Shown: positions 7,693 to 16,782 of the stretch, piece after piece
Position numbering within the stretch: position 1 is the stretch's first letter
Layout of the letters: every line of letters begins with the position of its first letter
NCBI GenBank assembly: GCA_963850765.1
Contig: CAWKMN010000002.1
Location: 124,001-188,000 of the forward strand
Origin: CAWKMN01 sp963850765
Lineage (GTDB): Bacteria > Chloroflexota > Anaerolineae > Aggregatilineales > Aggregatilineaceae
Length of the DNA: 64,000 bases
Direction of reading: 5' to 3'
Made by a program: the position numbers and the translations under genes
The notes under the pieces: model-generated
Database searches by the model: none
Told to the model about the DNA's origin: nothing
Seen by the model: only the letters and a program-made list of their open reading frames with translations

Positions 7693-8658
7693 ATGGAGTA
7701 TCCTGATTACTACAAAGTGTTAGGCGTCGAGCGCGGCGCTTCCGACAAGGACATTCGCAAGGCGTTTCGCAAACTCGCGCGCAAATTCCATCCGGACGTG
7801 AACCCGGGCGATTCGCAGGCGGAAGATAAGTTCAAGCAGATCAACGAAGCCTACGAAGTGCTCTCCGACGAGGAAAAGCGCCGCAAGTACGACGAGCTGG
7901 GCAGCAGTTACCAGCAGTGGCAGCGCATGGGCGGCAATCCGGGCGGGTTCGACTGGTCCAACTGGTCGGCGGGTGGCCAGCCGGGCGGCTTCCGCGTGGA
8001 ATACATGGACGCCTCCGATATGGGCGACGGGGACGTGTTTTCGGACTTCTTTCGCAGCATCTTCGGATCGATGGGCGGCGGCCAGCCGCGCGCCGACCGG
8101 CAGCCGCGCGCCGACCGGCAGCGCACGACCTCGCGCCAGCCGATCCGCGGGCAGGATCGTGAAGTCGTCGCGGACATCACGCTCGAAGACGCCTATCACG
8201 GCACCGTGCGGCAGGTGCAGATCGGCAACCGCACGCTGACTGTGAAGATCCCCGCCGGCGCGCGCGAAGGGACGCGAGTCCGCCTGCGCGAACAAGGTGA
8301 GGCGGGCTATGCGGGCGGGCCCGCGGGCGACCTGGATGTCATCGTCCACGTGTTGGATCACCCGGTTTTCCGGCGAGAGGGCGACGATCTGCACATCGAT
8401 CTGAAAGTGCCGCTCTACACGGCCGTGCTGGGTGGAACAGCCAGCGTGCCGGCGCTCGCGGGCGAGGTCTCACTGCAAATCCAGGCGGGCACCCAGTCCG
8501 GGCGCAGCATCCGCCTGCGCGGTAAGGGGATGCCCGTGCTGCGTCGCGTCGATACCTACGGCGATCTGTACGCGCATATTCTGGTTCAGGTCCCGACTCA
8601 GCTATCGGACCAGGAGCGGCAGCTCTTTGAGCAGTTACGCGATCTGCGCCCGGCGTAG
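7693..8658 (+). CDS. DnaJ-family co-chaperone, CbpA-like (J domain plus C-terminal substrate domains, no zinc finger)
   Basis: 321 residues from ATG 7693; a GTG at 7675 is in frame. The J domain (1-66) reads MEYPDYYKVLGVERG with HPD at 33-35, the motif that stimulates DnaK ATPase. A Gly-rich linker (about 75-150) contains a direct repeat of PRADRQ. The C-terminal domains start near VVADITLEDAYHGT and end QLFEQLRDLRPA. The four CxxCxGxG zinc motifs of classical DnaJ are missing, so this is the CbpA/class II type. It heads a cluster with an HtrA protease and an HspR-like MerR. Together they look like a heat or envelope protein-quality-control operon. Confidence 0.9.
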   Translation: MEYPDYYKVLGVERGASDKDIRKAFRKLARKFHPDVNPGDSQAEDKFKQINEAYEVLSDEEKRRKYDELGSSYQQWQRMGGNPGGFDWSNWSAGGQPGGFRVEYMDASDMGDGDVFSDFFRSIFGSMGGGQPRADRQPRADRQRTTSRQPIRGQDREVVADITLEDAYHGTVRQVQIGNRTLTVKIPAGAREGTRVRLREQGEAGYAGGPAGDLDVIVHVLDHPVFRREGDDLHIDLKVPLYTAVLGGTASVPALAGEVSLQIQAGTQSGRSIRLRGKGMPVLRRVDTYGDLYAHILVQVPTQLSDQERQLFEQLRDLRPA

Positions 8659-8685
8659 TGGAAGGAACGAAGGGTTGTGGATACG

Positions 8686-8713
8686 GTAGGGGCGTATTGC
8701 TGTACGCCTCTAC
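8686..8713 (+). repeat. Short palindromic repeat GTAGGGGCG...
   Basis: GTAGGGGCGTATTGCTGTAC followed by GCCTCTAC, an imperfect palindrome of the GTAGGGGCGG family between dnaJ and the htrA gene. Confidence 0.5.
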
Positions 8714-8786
8714 AGATTACCGCAATGTTTGACATGGCAGATACAGGTGGACACCTACATCGGACAGCGGTGAAAGGAAGAGCGTT

Positions 8787-10133
8787 ATGGGTTGGTATGA
8801 TGACGATCAGGGGATAGATTTCGGGCCGGTTATTGAAGATGAACCCCGCACCGGGCGGGAGCGCCTGACAGGTTTCGCCGTCGGTATCATGATGGGCTTG
8901 ATCACGCTGGTGCTGATCGCGGCGCTGATCCTGACGATGGTCAGTACATTCTTCTCAGACGATACAAATTCGCGCGGCCGTGCTACTCGCTCGCAGCCGC
9001 AGCCCTCGCAGGCCGATCTGGTGAACGCGAACTACCGGCCGAGTCACTGGACCGAGCCGGTTGCCCAGCAGATGATCACCCCCACGCCGGTCGCGCTGGA
9101 TGTCGTGACGAGCGCCGATGCCGAGAACCTGATGCTGATCAATATTTACGAGCGCGTCAGCCCGACCGTCGTCAATATTGAGATCGTGTCGCGCGCGCAC
9201 AGCGATCTGGACATTATCGACAGCAGCGGATCCGGTTTTGTGCTCGACATGAGCGGGCATATCGTGACGAACGCGCATGTCGTCCGCGATGCCGAAGAAA
9301 TCCTGGTGACTTTCTTCGATGGCTATGTGATCGATGCGGAACTGGTCGGTGTGGACGATTACAGCGATCTGGCCGTGATCCAGGTCGATGCCGAGCGTGC
9401 GCCGCTGGTCCCCGTGCTGCTCGGCGACAGCAACGCCCTGAAGGTCGGCCAGAGGGTGATCGCGATCGGCAACCCGTTCGGACTGGATGGCAGCATGACG
9501 GTGGGGATCGTCAGCGCGTTGGGCCGCACGCTGCCCTCAGCGCGGCTTCTCGATCCCACCTACCAGCAGTACAGCAACCCGTCGATCATTCAGGTCGATG
9601 CGTCGGTCAACCCCGGCAATTCAGGCGGTCCGCTGCTGGATTCCTACGGGCAGGTCATCGGCATCAACACGGCCATTCGGACCGAGAGCGGCACCTTTGA
9701 AGGGGTGGCGTTCGCCGTGCCCGTGAATACCATGAAGCGGGTCGTCCCGCAGTTGATCCAGGATCAGAGGGTCGCGTATTCGTGGCTGGGCATTCAAAGC
9801 CCCAACATCGACGACGGCCTGAGCATCGCGGCACTGTCGGAGCAGTTGGGCTTCACGGTGCGTAACGGCGTCCTGATCAGCGGTGTCGAACCGGGTTCGC
9901 CGGCGGCTCAGGCCGGGCTGCGCGCCGGGACCGAGACTCAACTCATTCGCGGTGCGGAAATCCCGGTCAACTCGGATATCATCGTCGCCATCAACGGCGA
10001 GTTGATCCGCGACATTGACGATCTGGTGGCGTATCTGGTGGAGAACACGTCGCCGGGCGATACCGTCGTGCTGACGATCGTCCGCGATGCGCAGACGCTC
10101 GATCTGGATGTAACGCTCGGCGTGCGTCCGTAG
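8787..10133 (+). CDS. HtrA/DegP-type trypsin-like serine protease, membrane anchored, with PDZ domain
   Basis: 448 residues. A cytosolic N-terminus is followed by one transmembrane helix (about 30-55), placing the protease outside the membrane. The S1C protease domain has the triad His164 (VTNAHVV), Asp194 (DDYSDLAVIQ) and Ser279 (NPGNSGGPLL). A PDZ domain spans about 340-445 (GVLISGVEPGSPAAQAGL...). HtrA proteins degrade or hold misfolded envelope proteins. The gene follows dnaJ by 128 bp and precedes the MerR regulator by 17 bp, in an apparent operon. The length is normal for the family and the triad is complete. Confidence 0.93.
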   Translation: MGWYDDDQGIDFGPVIEDEPRTGRERLTGFAVGIMMGLITLVLIAALILTMVSTFFSDDTNSRGRATRSQPQPSQADLVNANYRPSHWTEPVAQQMITPTPVALDVVTSADAENLMLINIYERVSPTVVNIEIVSRAHSDLDIIDSSGSGFVLDMSGHIVTNAHVVRDAEEILVTFFDGYVIDAELVGVDDYSDLAVIQVDAERAPLVPVLLGDSNALKVGQRVIAIGNPFGLDGSMTVGIVSALGRTLPSARLLDPTYQQYSNPSIIQVDASVNPGNSGGPLLDSYGQVIGINTAIRTESGTFEGVAFAVPVNTMKRVVPQLIQDQRVAYSWLGIQSPNIDDGLSIAALSEQLGFTVRNGVLISGVEPGSPAAQAGLRAGTETQLIRGAEIPVNSDIIVAINGELIRDIDDLVAYLVENTSPGDTVVLTIVRDAQTLDLDVTLGVRP

Positions 10134-10150
10134 TGCGGGGGTAGTGGAGT

Positions 10151-10477
10151 ATGGGTGTCACGCGTGACGAACCCTGCCTGACGATTGGCGTCGTGGCCCG
10201 GCTGGTGAATTTGCACCCGCAGACCATCCGCAACTACGAGCAGTTGGGGCTGGTCGTGCCGCACCGCACCGAGGGCAATATCCGGCTGTATTCGCCCCGC
10301 GAGATCGAACGGCTGCTCAAGATCAACCGGCTCACCCAGGAGCTTGGCATCAATCTGGCGGGTGTCGAGGTGATCCTTCACATGGCCGACCAGATCGAGT
10401 CGCTGCATGTGGAGATCGCGTGGCTCCGCCAGCAGTTGGATCTCCCCGGCCCGGACGGCGATCACGCGCACGATTGA
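10151..10477 (+). CDS. MerR-family regulator, HspR-like
   Basis: 108 residues from ATG 10151. The winged-helix DNA-binding domain reads LTIGVVARLVNLHPQTIRNY, EQLGLVVPHRTEGNIRLYSP and REIERLLKINRLTQELGINLAGVEVIL, followed by a short coiled tail. The sequence around HPQTIRNYEQLGLV and the genomic link to dnaJ match HspR, the heat-shock repressor of actinobacteria and relatives, which uses DnaK as co-repressor. It probably autoregulates the operon starting at 7573. No canonical HspR HAIR box is obvious there; the inverted repeat at 7577-7606 is the best operator candidate. Confidence 0.82.
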   Translation: MGVTRDEPCLTIGVVARLVNLHPQTIRNYEQLGLVVPHRTEGNIRLYSPREIERLLKINRLTQELGINLAGVEVILHMADQIESLHVEIAWLRQQLDLPGPDGDHAHD

Positions 10478-10480
10478 GGC

Positions 10481-10590
10481 CAACGCCTCCCCCTCGGTCC
10501 CCCTCCAGCCGAGCTAGAGGGGGAAGGGATGACCGGACTTTTCCCTCTCCCTGGCTTGGCTGGGGAGAGGGGCAGGGGAGGGGCGTAAGA
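10481..10590. repeat. Intergenic palindromic repeat pair
   Basis: Contains CCCCCTCCAGCCGAGCTAG and, inverted, CTGGCTTGGCTGGGGAGAGG. The remainder to 10745 is AT-rich without a gene. Confidence 0.6.
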
Positions 10591-10745
10591 AACTGAATAT
10601 CTGACCTGATTGGGACCTTCCCTCAAAAACTTCTGCGTCATTTTCGCCTCTGTGGTTCGCTTCTTTTCGTTTTTCTTTTCCCACTTTCCATTACCCGCCT
10701 GATGGCATTCTGCCGCGTAAATCGTGATCTTTGGCTGTGTGCAAA

Positions 10746-10776
10746 TTATCACAAATAGTGATAGACAGGGTATAAT
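10746..10776 (+). promoter_or_regulatory. LysR gene promoter with palindromic operator
   Basis: TATAAT at 10771-10776 lies about 33 bp before the LysR start. A perfect palindrome TATCAC-N5-GTGATA (10747-10763) sits where the -35 and spacer would be and fits the T-N11-A LysR box. Autoregulation is likely. Confidence 0.55.
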
Positions 10777-10808
10777 TTAAGAAACAAAAATTATTAAGGC
10801 CGGTGCTG

Positions 10809-11729
10809 ATGCTCGAACTGCACGAATTACACGTGTTCCTCGTCGCCGCCGAAACGCAGAACTTCTCCGAAACCGGGCGTATCCTGCAAATCTCGCAGCC
10901 GGCGGTCAGCGGCCATATCCAGGCGCTCGAAAAGCGGCTCAAGACCCAGTTATTTGATCGCGCCGGGCGTAACATCAAGCTGAACGATGTGGGCGAGGCG
11001 CTGGTCCCGATGGCGCGCAATCTGCTCAAAGAGGCGCAGCAGATCGAGGAATTTATCGCGCTGCGGCGGGGCATGGTCATCGGAGGGCTGACGATCGGGT
11101 GCAGCACGGCCGTCGGCAAATATCTCCTGCCCAAGCTCATGGCGCGCTTCCTGGAGTCAAATCCCAGCGTGCGCATCACCTGCGACGTCGGGCCGCGCGC
11201 GCGCGCACTCGACCGGCTGTGCGCGGGCGAGATCGATCTCGCGCTGAGCAGCCTGCGCGTACCCCGCCGCGCCGTCGAGTACAAACATTTCGCGGACGAC
11301 CTGCTGGTCCTGATCGCGCCGCCCGGCCATCCGTGGGTGGGCCGATCCGGCATCACGTGCGGGGATTTGCTCGATCATCCGATCATCCTGCGCGAGCCAG
11401 GGTCGGGCACGTCCATCACGCTCAACCGCGAACTTGGGCGGCATGATATGAGCGTGGACATGCTGCAAACGCGGCTGGTATTGGGCAACACCGAATCCAT
11501 CGTGCAGGCGGTGACGGAAGGCATCGGCCCGGCGTTTGTATCGCGCATGGCGGCCGAGCCGGTTTTGCAGCACGGGCAGGCGGTCGAGGTGCTGGTCGAG
11601 GGCTTGTGCCCGGTCCAGCGGCTTTATATGGCGCGCCACACCGAGTTTTACGCGTCCGAAGTGCAGACGGCATTCTGGGCGTTCACCTTCGCGCCGGAGA
11701 ATGCCGATCTGCGGCCGGTGAAGGAGTGA
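10809..11729 (+). CDS. LysR-family transcriptional regulator
   Basis: 306 residues from ATG 10809; an in-frame GTG lies at 10803. The N-terminal helix-turn-helix is ELHVFLVAAETQNFSETGRI and QISQPAVSGHIQALEKRLKT. The effector domain runs about 90-300 (GGLTIGCSTAVGKYLLPKLM...), ending with VQRLYMARHTEFYASEVQ. The sequence leans to the CysB/CbbR branch, but the effector is unknown. No divergent target gene is adjacent; upstream there are only repeats and the operator-like palindrome. AAGG 9 bp before the start serves as the ribosome site. Confidence 0.88.
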   Translation: MLELHELHVFLVAAETQNFSETGRILQISQPAVSGHIQALEKRLKTQLFDRAGRNIKLNDVGEALVPMARNLLKEAQQIEEFIALRRGMVIGGLTIGCSTAVGKYLLPKLMARFLESNPSVRITCDVGPRARALDRLCAGEIDLALSSLRVPRRAVEYKHFADDLLVLIAPPGHPWVGRSGITCGDLLDHPIILREPGSGTSITLNRELGRHDMSVDMLQTRLVLGNTESIVQAVTEGIGPAFVSRMAAEPVLQHGQAVEVLVEGLCPVQRLYMARHTEFYASEVQTAFWAFTFAPENADLRPVKE

Positions 11730-11734
11730 CGGCC

Positions 11735-11858
11735 TCACCCCCCGGACCCCCTCTCCAGCATAGCTAGAGAGGGGGAGCGCCCGCCAGCAAGTCTCCCCTC
11801 TCTAACTCGGTTGGAGAGGGGGATGCCGACCGAAGGTCGGACGGGGGTGAGGCCAGGA
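11735..11858. repeat. Intergenic palindromic repeat pair
   Basis: Inverted CCCCTCTCCAGCATAGCTAG and CTCTAACTCGGTTGGAGAGG, with a GACCGAAGGTCGG palindrome. Same families as elsewhere. Confidence 0.6.
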
Positions 11859-11881
11859 CACAAAATCGAGGAGGGGGAATC

Positions 11882-12250
11882 GTGCCCGGTACAACGAAAT
11901 CTCCGAATCCGATCGGTCGTAAGCATAACGCAAATGCTGCACGCTCAATGCGTTATGTGCCGACTCCTGCTGAAGATGTTCTCTGGCAGCAGATTTGGAA
12001 TTGTCAGGTCGCAGGGATGAAATTTCGCCGGCAGCATTCAATCGATCGCTTCATCGTGGATTTTTACTGCGCCGAATTGCAGCTCGTCATCGAAATTGAT
12101 GGCCCTATTCACGAGCTCCCGAATGCGGACGCTGAACGCCAACGGTTCCTTGAAAGTATGGGTTTGCGGGTTTTGCGCTTTTCAAACGATGAGGTTCTGA
12201 ATGCCATCGACCACGTACTCAGGCGAATTGAGGAAGCCTCACTAACATGA
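11882..12250 (+). CDS. DUF559 protein (very-short-patch-repair/restriction endonuclease-like fold)
   Basis: 122 residues from GTG 11882 behind a strong GGAGGGGGA ribosome site. It carries the DUF559 pattern: PTPAEDVLWQQI, GMKFRRQHSIDRFIVDFYC, LQLVIEIDGPIHELPNAD and LRVLRFSNDEVL. E, D and a later basic residue resemble the PD-(D/E)xK/Vsr active site (VDFYC ... IEIDG). Family members are stand-alone or follow methyltransferases; the substrate is not established. It sits between repeat clusters and 30 bp before a histidine kinase gene. It shows lower GC than its neighbours in places, consistent with transfer. Confidence 0.8.
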   Translation: MPGTTKSPNPIGRKHNANAARSMRYVPTPAEDVLWQQIWNCQVAGMKFRRQHSIDRFIVDFYCAELQLVIEIDGPIHELPNADAERQRFLESMGLRVLRFSNDEVLNAIDHVLRRIEEASLT

Positions 12251-12280
12251 GAGAAACCGGGAAAGGGCAAAACGTTTTCC

Positions 12281-13819
12281 ATGTCCGCTGAATTCTGGGA
12301 CAAAGCGATGGTCGCCATCTTCTTCTTTTATGGGCTGGCGTTCTATTCGCTGGGGCTGGCGCTGCTGGTCGAATCCGGGCGCGCGTCGGAACTGGGGCTG
12401 GCGCGCTCGATGCGCCTGCTGGCCGGGTTCGGACTGCTGCACGGCACGCACGAATGGATCGACATGTTCGAGCGCGAAGTGCTGTTCCACTACGATTCGG
12501 TGCTCCCGCTCTCGCTGATCTATATCCGGCTGGCGCTGCTCGTAGCGTCTTTCCTGGCGCTGACCGCCTTTGGCGAACATTTGCTGGCGAGCGACAATGG
12601 CGGGGTTCGGTGGCCGATTACGCTCAATGCGGCGGGATTTTACGTGTTTTCGGTGATCGCGGTGCAGCTTGTCTACGAGTTCGACGATCGCGAATGGGCG
12701 CGCGGCGCGGACGTGCTGGCCCGCTATATTCTGGGGATGCCGGGCGCGGCGGTGGCGTGTATCGCGCTGCTGCAGCAGCGGGCGATCTTCCGCAAGCGCG
12801 GCATTGGGGCGTTCACCTGGGATCTGACGGTGGCCGCGATTGCGCTCGTCCTGTACGGCCTGATCGGGCAGTGTTTTGTGCCCGAAAGCGAAGTTTTCCC
12901 GTCCAACGTGATCAATGCCGATCTGTTCCGCGACATCACCGGCTTCCCGGTTCAGTTGTTCCGCGCGCTGATGGCGGCGACGCTGGCCGTGGCGATGATC
13001 CGCGTGCTGCGCGCGCTGGAAGTCGAATCGCAGCAGCGGCTCGAGGCGGCGGAACTCGCCCAGCAGGACGCCGAACGCCGCAGCCGGGAGGAGTTGGGGC
13101 GGCTGAACGACGAACTGCGTCGAGCCAATGATGAGACGATTCGCCTGCTGCAAGTAGTCCAGCAGCGGGATGCGCTGCGCGGCGAACTGCTCCAACGCAT
13201 CACGGCCGCGCAGGAGAACGAGCGCAAGCGCATCGCCCGCGAACTCCACGACGGCACCGGGCAGGTATTGACCGGGCTGGCGTTGGGTCTGCGCGGCACA
13301 GCGCAGTTGGACTGCGACCAGATCGACAAGGTATCGAGCCGCCTCTCGCAGTTGGGAACGATGGCGACGACGGCCCTGGGCGAGCTGCGCAGCCTGATCA
13401 ACGATCTGCGCCCGCCCCAGTTGGACGACATGGGCCTGGTCGCGGCCCTGCGCTGGCAGATCGACAGCATCAACCAGCGCAGCGAGTTTCTGGCCGAGAT
13501 TGAAGTGATCGGCGATCCGTTCATTCTCCCGCCCGAGGTGGAAACGACGCTGTTCCGCATCGTGCAGGAGGCGCTGACCAACATTATCAAACACGCGCAG
13601 GCGACTCAGGTCAAGGTGACGCTGGATTATACGCGCGGCCTGAAGCTGACCGTGCGCGATAACGGCGTCGGCTTCGACCCGGCAACCATGATGCAGCCGG
13701 ATAAGCTGCGTAAGGCGTGGGGTCTGATCGGGATGCAGGAGCGCGCCGGCCTGATCAACGCCGCGCTGGATTTCACGTCGGAAGTGGGCACAGGTACGAC
13801 GCTGACGATCTCAATGTGA
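12281..13819 (+). CDS. Membrane sensor histidine kinase, NarL/DegS class (HisKA_3)
   Basis: 512 residues. About seven hydrophobic helices occupy 1-215 and form a membrane sensor. A coiled coil (about 230-310, QQRLEAAELAQQDAERRSRE...) leads to the dimerisation box RKRIARELHDGTGQVLTGL with phospho-acceptor His323. The HATPase domain shows RIVQEALTNIIKHAQA (N box) and DNGVGFDP (G1). The partner is almost certainly the response regulator at 14615-15280, separated only by a broken acetyltransferase gene and repeats. The signal is unknown; the seven-helix region has no recognisable ligand motif. Confidence 0.9.
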   Translation: MSAEFWDKAMVAIFFFYGLAFYSLGLALLVESGRASELGLARSMRLLAGFGLLHGTHEWIDMFEREVLFHYDSVLPLSLIYIRLALLVASFLALTAFGEHLLASDNGGVRWPITLNAAGFYVFSVIAVQLVYEFDDREWARGADVLARYILGMPGAAVACIALLQQRAIFRKRGIGAFTWDLTVAAIALVLYGLIGQCFVPESEVFPSNVINADLFRDITGFPVQLFRALMAATLAVAMIRVLRALEVESQQRLEAAELAQQDAERRSREELGRLNDELRRANDETIRLLQVVQQRDALRGELLQRITAAQENERKRIARELHDGTGQVLTGLALGLRGTAQLDCDQIDKVSSRLSQLGTMATTALGELRSLINDLRPPQLDDMGLVAALRWQIDSINQRSEFLAEIEVIGDPFILPPEVETTLFRIVQEALTNIIKHAQATQVKVTLDYTRGLKLTVRDNGVGFDPATMMQPDKLRKAWGLIGMQERAGLINAALDFTSEVGTGTTLTISM

Positions 13820-13874
13820 ATGATGTGGTCGAAAGAATCACGGATGAGCTTGAACGTTCAAGTTCGGTGATTTA

Positions 13875-13993
13875 CCTCACCCCCCGTCCCCCTCTCCAAA
13901 TACGGAGAGGGGGAGTTGAACGCCGGGCAAGTCCCCTCTCCGCGCGTGGAGAGGGGATTTAGGGGTGAGGTTGACTGGGGCAAGCCCTGCCCC
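13875..13993. repeat. Intergenic palindromic repeat pair
   Basis: CACCCCCCGTCCCCCTCTCC and its inverted partner GGAGAGGGGATTTAGGGGTG, then GGGGCAAGCCCTGCCCC. Confidence 0.6.
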
Positions 13994-14025
13994 TACCGAG
14001 TAGGAAGTGAAAGGGGTGACAGCCA

Positions 14026-14618
14026 TTGGTCGCGGAGAGCTTCATTCTCGAAACGGAACGCCTCATCGTCCGGCCGTTTGTGCGTGACGATCTGGACGAT
14101 GTCTGCCGCGTGCTGGACGAAGCCTTTGGCGAGGAACCCCGCTCCGCGCGCCAGGAGTGGCTGGAATGGGCGGTCCGGAACTATACGGCCCTGGCCCGGC
14201 TGTATCAGCCGCCGTATGGCGATCGCGCCATCGTGCTCAAGCGCGATCAGACGGTGATCGGCGCGGTGGGACTGGTGCCGTGCCTGGGACCGTTCGACAA
14301 ACTGCCCTATTTCCGTGCGCGCTCTGGCTGTGCCGCCTACCGGCCTGTTCACGACCGGAGATGGGCCTGTTCTGGGCGCTGCGCCACGATGCCCGCGGGC
14401 AGGGCTACGCGACCGAGGCCGCCCGCGCGCTGATCGATTTTGCCTTCGAGCGGCTGGTGATGGCGCGGATCGTCGCCACGACGGAGTACAGCAACAGCAG
14501 TTCCATCGCCGTCATGACCCGCCTGGGAATGACGGTTGAGCGGAACCCTGATCCAACCCCCGAATGGTTCCAGATCGTTGGCATTCTTGACAATCCGGCT
14601 GTGCAGAAAGGGCCATGA
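14026..14618 (+). pseudogene. GNAT acetyltransferase (RimJ/RimL type) with two frameshifts
   Basis: Reads from TTG 14026 (ribosome site AAGGGG) as VAESFILETERLIVRPFVRD to DKLPYF near 14312. It continues one base out of frame as LAVPPTGLFTT (to about 14345), and one more base out as PEMGLFWALRHDARGQGYAT to the stop at 14618. Each shift equals one extra base. RDDLDDVCRVLDEAF and ARGQGYATEAARALIDFAFE are typical of RimJ/RimL acetyltransferases, with GQGYAT as the acetyl-CoA loop. The stop overlaps the next gene in ATGA. Either a decaying gene or sequence error. It lies inside a two-component system. Confidence 0.75.
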
Positions 14619-15280
14619 TGGCAATTCGAGTGTTAATTGTGGACGACCACGCGATTGTGCGGGCAGGGATGCGCATGCTGCTGGAAGGGGACCCGGCGAT
14701 CGAGATCGTAGGGGAGGGGGAGACCGGCGAAGACGCGCTGCGCCTCGCGCGCGCCCTGTCCCCGGACGTGATCGTGATGGACGTGACGATGCCCCGCATG
14801 GACGGCGTCGAGGCGACACGCCGCATCAAGGCCGAGATGCCGGGGATGGCCGTGCTGGCCGTGACCATTCACGAAGGGACCGATTATTTCTTCCAGATGC
14901 TTCAGGCGGGATCATCCGGTTATGTGCCGAAGCGCGCCGCGCCGGATGACCTTTTGCGCGCGATTCACACCGTGGCGGATGGCAAGGTCTTCCTGGAACC
15001 GGGCGTCGCCAAAGAACTGGTCACGGATTATTTGCAGCGTGTGCAGGGTGGCGAGGAACAGCACAGCTACGATGGCCTGACCGAGCGCGAGCGCGAAGTC
15101 CTGACGCACATCGCCGAGGGCGAGACCAACCGCGAGATCGCGCTGCACCTGAGCATCGCCGCCAAGACGGTCGATCGCCACGTCGAGAATATTATGCAGA
15201 AGCTCAACCTGCACTCGCGGACGGAACTCGTTAAATATGCCATCCGCAAGAATCTCATCTCGCTGGACGAGGCGGAATAG
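14615..15280 (+). CDS. NarL/FixJ-family response regulator
   Basis: 221 residues. The receiver domain has DD at 10-11 (VLIVDDHAIVRAGM), phospho-acceptor Asp56 (VIVMDVTMPRMDG), the switch T in LAVTIHEG and K in GYVPKRAAPDD. The LuxR-type helix-turn-helix spans about 150-215: LTEREREVLTHIAEGETNRE and IALHLSIAAKTVDRHVENIM. Two adjacent ATG codons (14615, 14618) overlap the preceding stop, so translation is probably coupled. The cognate kinase is the HisKA_3 protein at 12281-13819. Confidence 0.93.
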   Translation: MMAIRVLIVDDHAIVRAGMRMLLEGDPAIEIVGEGETGEDALRLARALSPDVIVMDVTMPRMDGVEATRRIKAEMPGMAVLAVTIHEGTDYFFQMLQAGSSGYVPKRAAPDDLLRAIHTVADGKVFLEPGVAKELVTDYLQRVQGGEEQHSYDGLTEREREVLTHIAEGETNREIALHLSIAAKTVDRHVENIMQKLNLHSRTELVKYAIRKNLISLDEAE

Positions 15281-15286
15281 CTTTAC

Positions 15287-15486
15287 CTCACCCCCGGCCC
15301 CTCTCTGGCTACGCCGGGGAGGGGGAGATTATGCCGTGTAGAGGCGGGTTAACAAACCGATGCATATTCCGACTGGTTTTCGCTTGGATCGGCCCTCCCG
15401 CCCCTCCCCACAGGTGGAGAGGGGAAACACGAGACCGGCCAATCCCTCTCCACATTGTGGGGAGGGAGCCGGAGCGAGGGGCCGAT
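15287..15486. repeat. Intergenic repeat cluster downstream of response regulator
   Basis: Contains CACCCCCGGCCCCTCTCTGG, GAGGCGGGTTAACAAAC and CTCCCCACAGGTGGAGAGGG modules. Confidence 0.6.
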
Positions 15487-15488
15487 CG

Positions 15489-16761
15489 TCACACCACATA
15501 CGGGATCGTCTGCGGGCCCTCGGGCAGCACGCAGATCGATACCGCTCCGTGTTTTCGCGTCATCATCGCATCGACCCATGTCTGAATATCGTCGCAGGGC
15601 TTCAGCAGCGCGCGTTCGATTTGCTCCGCCGACAGGTTGTGGCTGTACACAACAATTTCCGCGGTCTGGCTGAGCTTCGCCTGGATATACGCCTGCCACA
15701 TATCCTGACACTGGAAACCCGGCTGCCGGAGCATGTCGAGCAGCGCCGGTACGGATGATTGGCTGTGCAGCAGGTGCTCGTAAGGGCTGCCCGCCGGGAT
15801 GCCGTCCCAGCAGTCTGCCGCGATCAGGATCGTGCCGCCCGGCTTGACGACCTGTGCCGCCGCGCTCATCCCTTTGACCGACTGGTACAGATTGAGATCC
15901 AGCGGGTAGCCCGAATTGCTGGTGATCACCAGATCAAAACGCCGGTCCACCGGAACCATCGCGGTATCACGCACGTAAGCGGCATCCCTGCGCGTGGGCC
16001 TCGTCCAGATCCCCGGCGAAGACGCCCGTGATCGCCTTTGCGCTGTTGAGGGTGACGTTGACCAGGAAATTCCGCTCGATCATGTGCGCCGCCTCGGTGA
16101 TCTCCTCCCACAGCGGATTGCCGTGGGTGATCCCCCAGCGCACCTGCGGATCGTCCATATTGGCGGCACTGTGGTTCGTCATGATCGTGTCGAGCAGCGC
16201 CAGACCGGGCATGGTGGCTTTGCCCCCGCCCGAAAAGCCCGCGAAGAAATGCGGCTCGATGAAGCCGGTCAGGATATGCACGTCACACGCCACAAAATCG
16301 CGGTGGAGCCAGATAGCGTTTCCGCGCGCCGTCGTGCCAACATACACATGTGATGCGCGATCCTGCGCATCATTCTGCACGACTGCGAAGCGATCCACAA
16401 TGGCATCGCCCAACATGCCCCGCAGTTCCGCGCCGGTATTCGGCCGGTGCGTGCCCGTCGCATTGAACAGCGTGATCTGTTCATCCGGGACGTGCGCCAG
16501 TTCCTTCAGAATCGCGGGCAGCAGCAGGTGATTGGGGGTGGGGCGGGTGATGTCGCTGAAGACAATCCCGACCCGATCCGACGGCGTGATACACTCATGC
16601 AGCGGCGGCGCGCCGATGGGCTGCCGTAGGGCGTCCCTCAGTGCGCCGGCCGGATCGGGCAGCGCCGGGACGAATCGCGGCGCGATCACCGTAATATCCG
16701 CCGCGTCGGGCAGAGCGATCTCAAGTCCGGATTTGCCGTAGGCCAGTTTTGCGTTGCTCAT
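15489..16761 (-). pseudogene. larA: LarA-type nickel-dependent lactate racemase homologue, frameshifted
   Basis: 424 residues when joined, the usual LarA length. The N-terminal frame (16761 down to about 15985) has SDITRPTPNHLLLP, ATGTHRP with His105, and GFIEPHFFAGFSGGGKATMP with His171 and Lys181. These match the His108, His174 and Lys184 that hold the nickel-pincer cofactor in the Lactobacillus enzyme. The C-terminal frame begins AYVRDTAMVP and ends at 15489. One extra base near 15981-15987 separates them (QGC/R versus A-Y-V-R-D). No larB, larC or larE is nearby, so cofactor supply must come from elsewhere. The substrate may be another 2-hydroxyacid. Error or decay cannot be told apart here. 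Confidence 0.8.
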
Positions 16762-16782
16762 GATGGTTCCGATCGTCGTACC

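Noticed and set aside
12242..13594. Long minus-strand open frame of 450 codons
   Set aside because: Antisense shadow of the histidine kinase; no start signal or domain.
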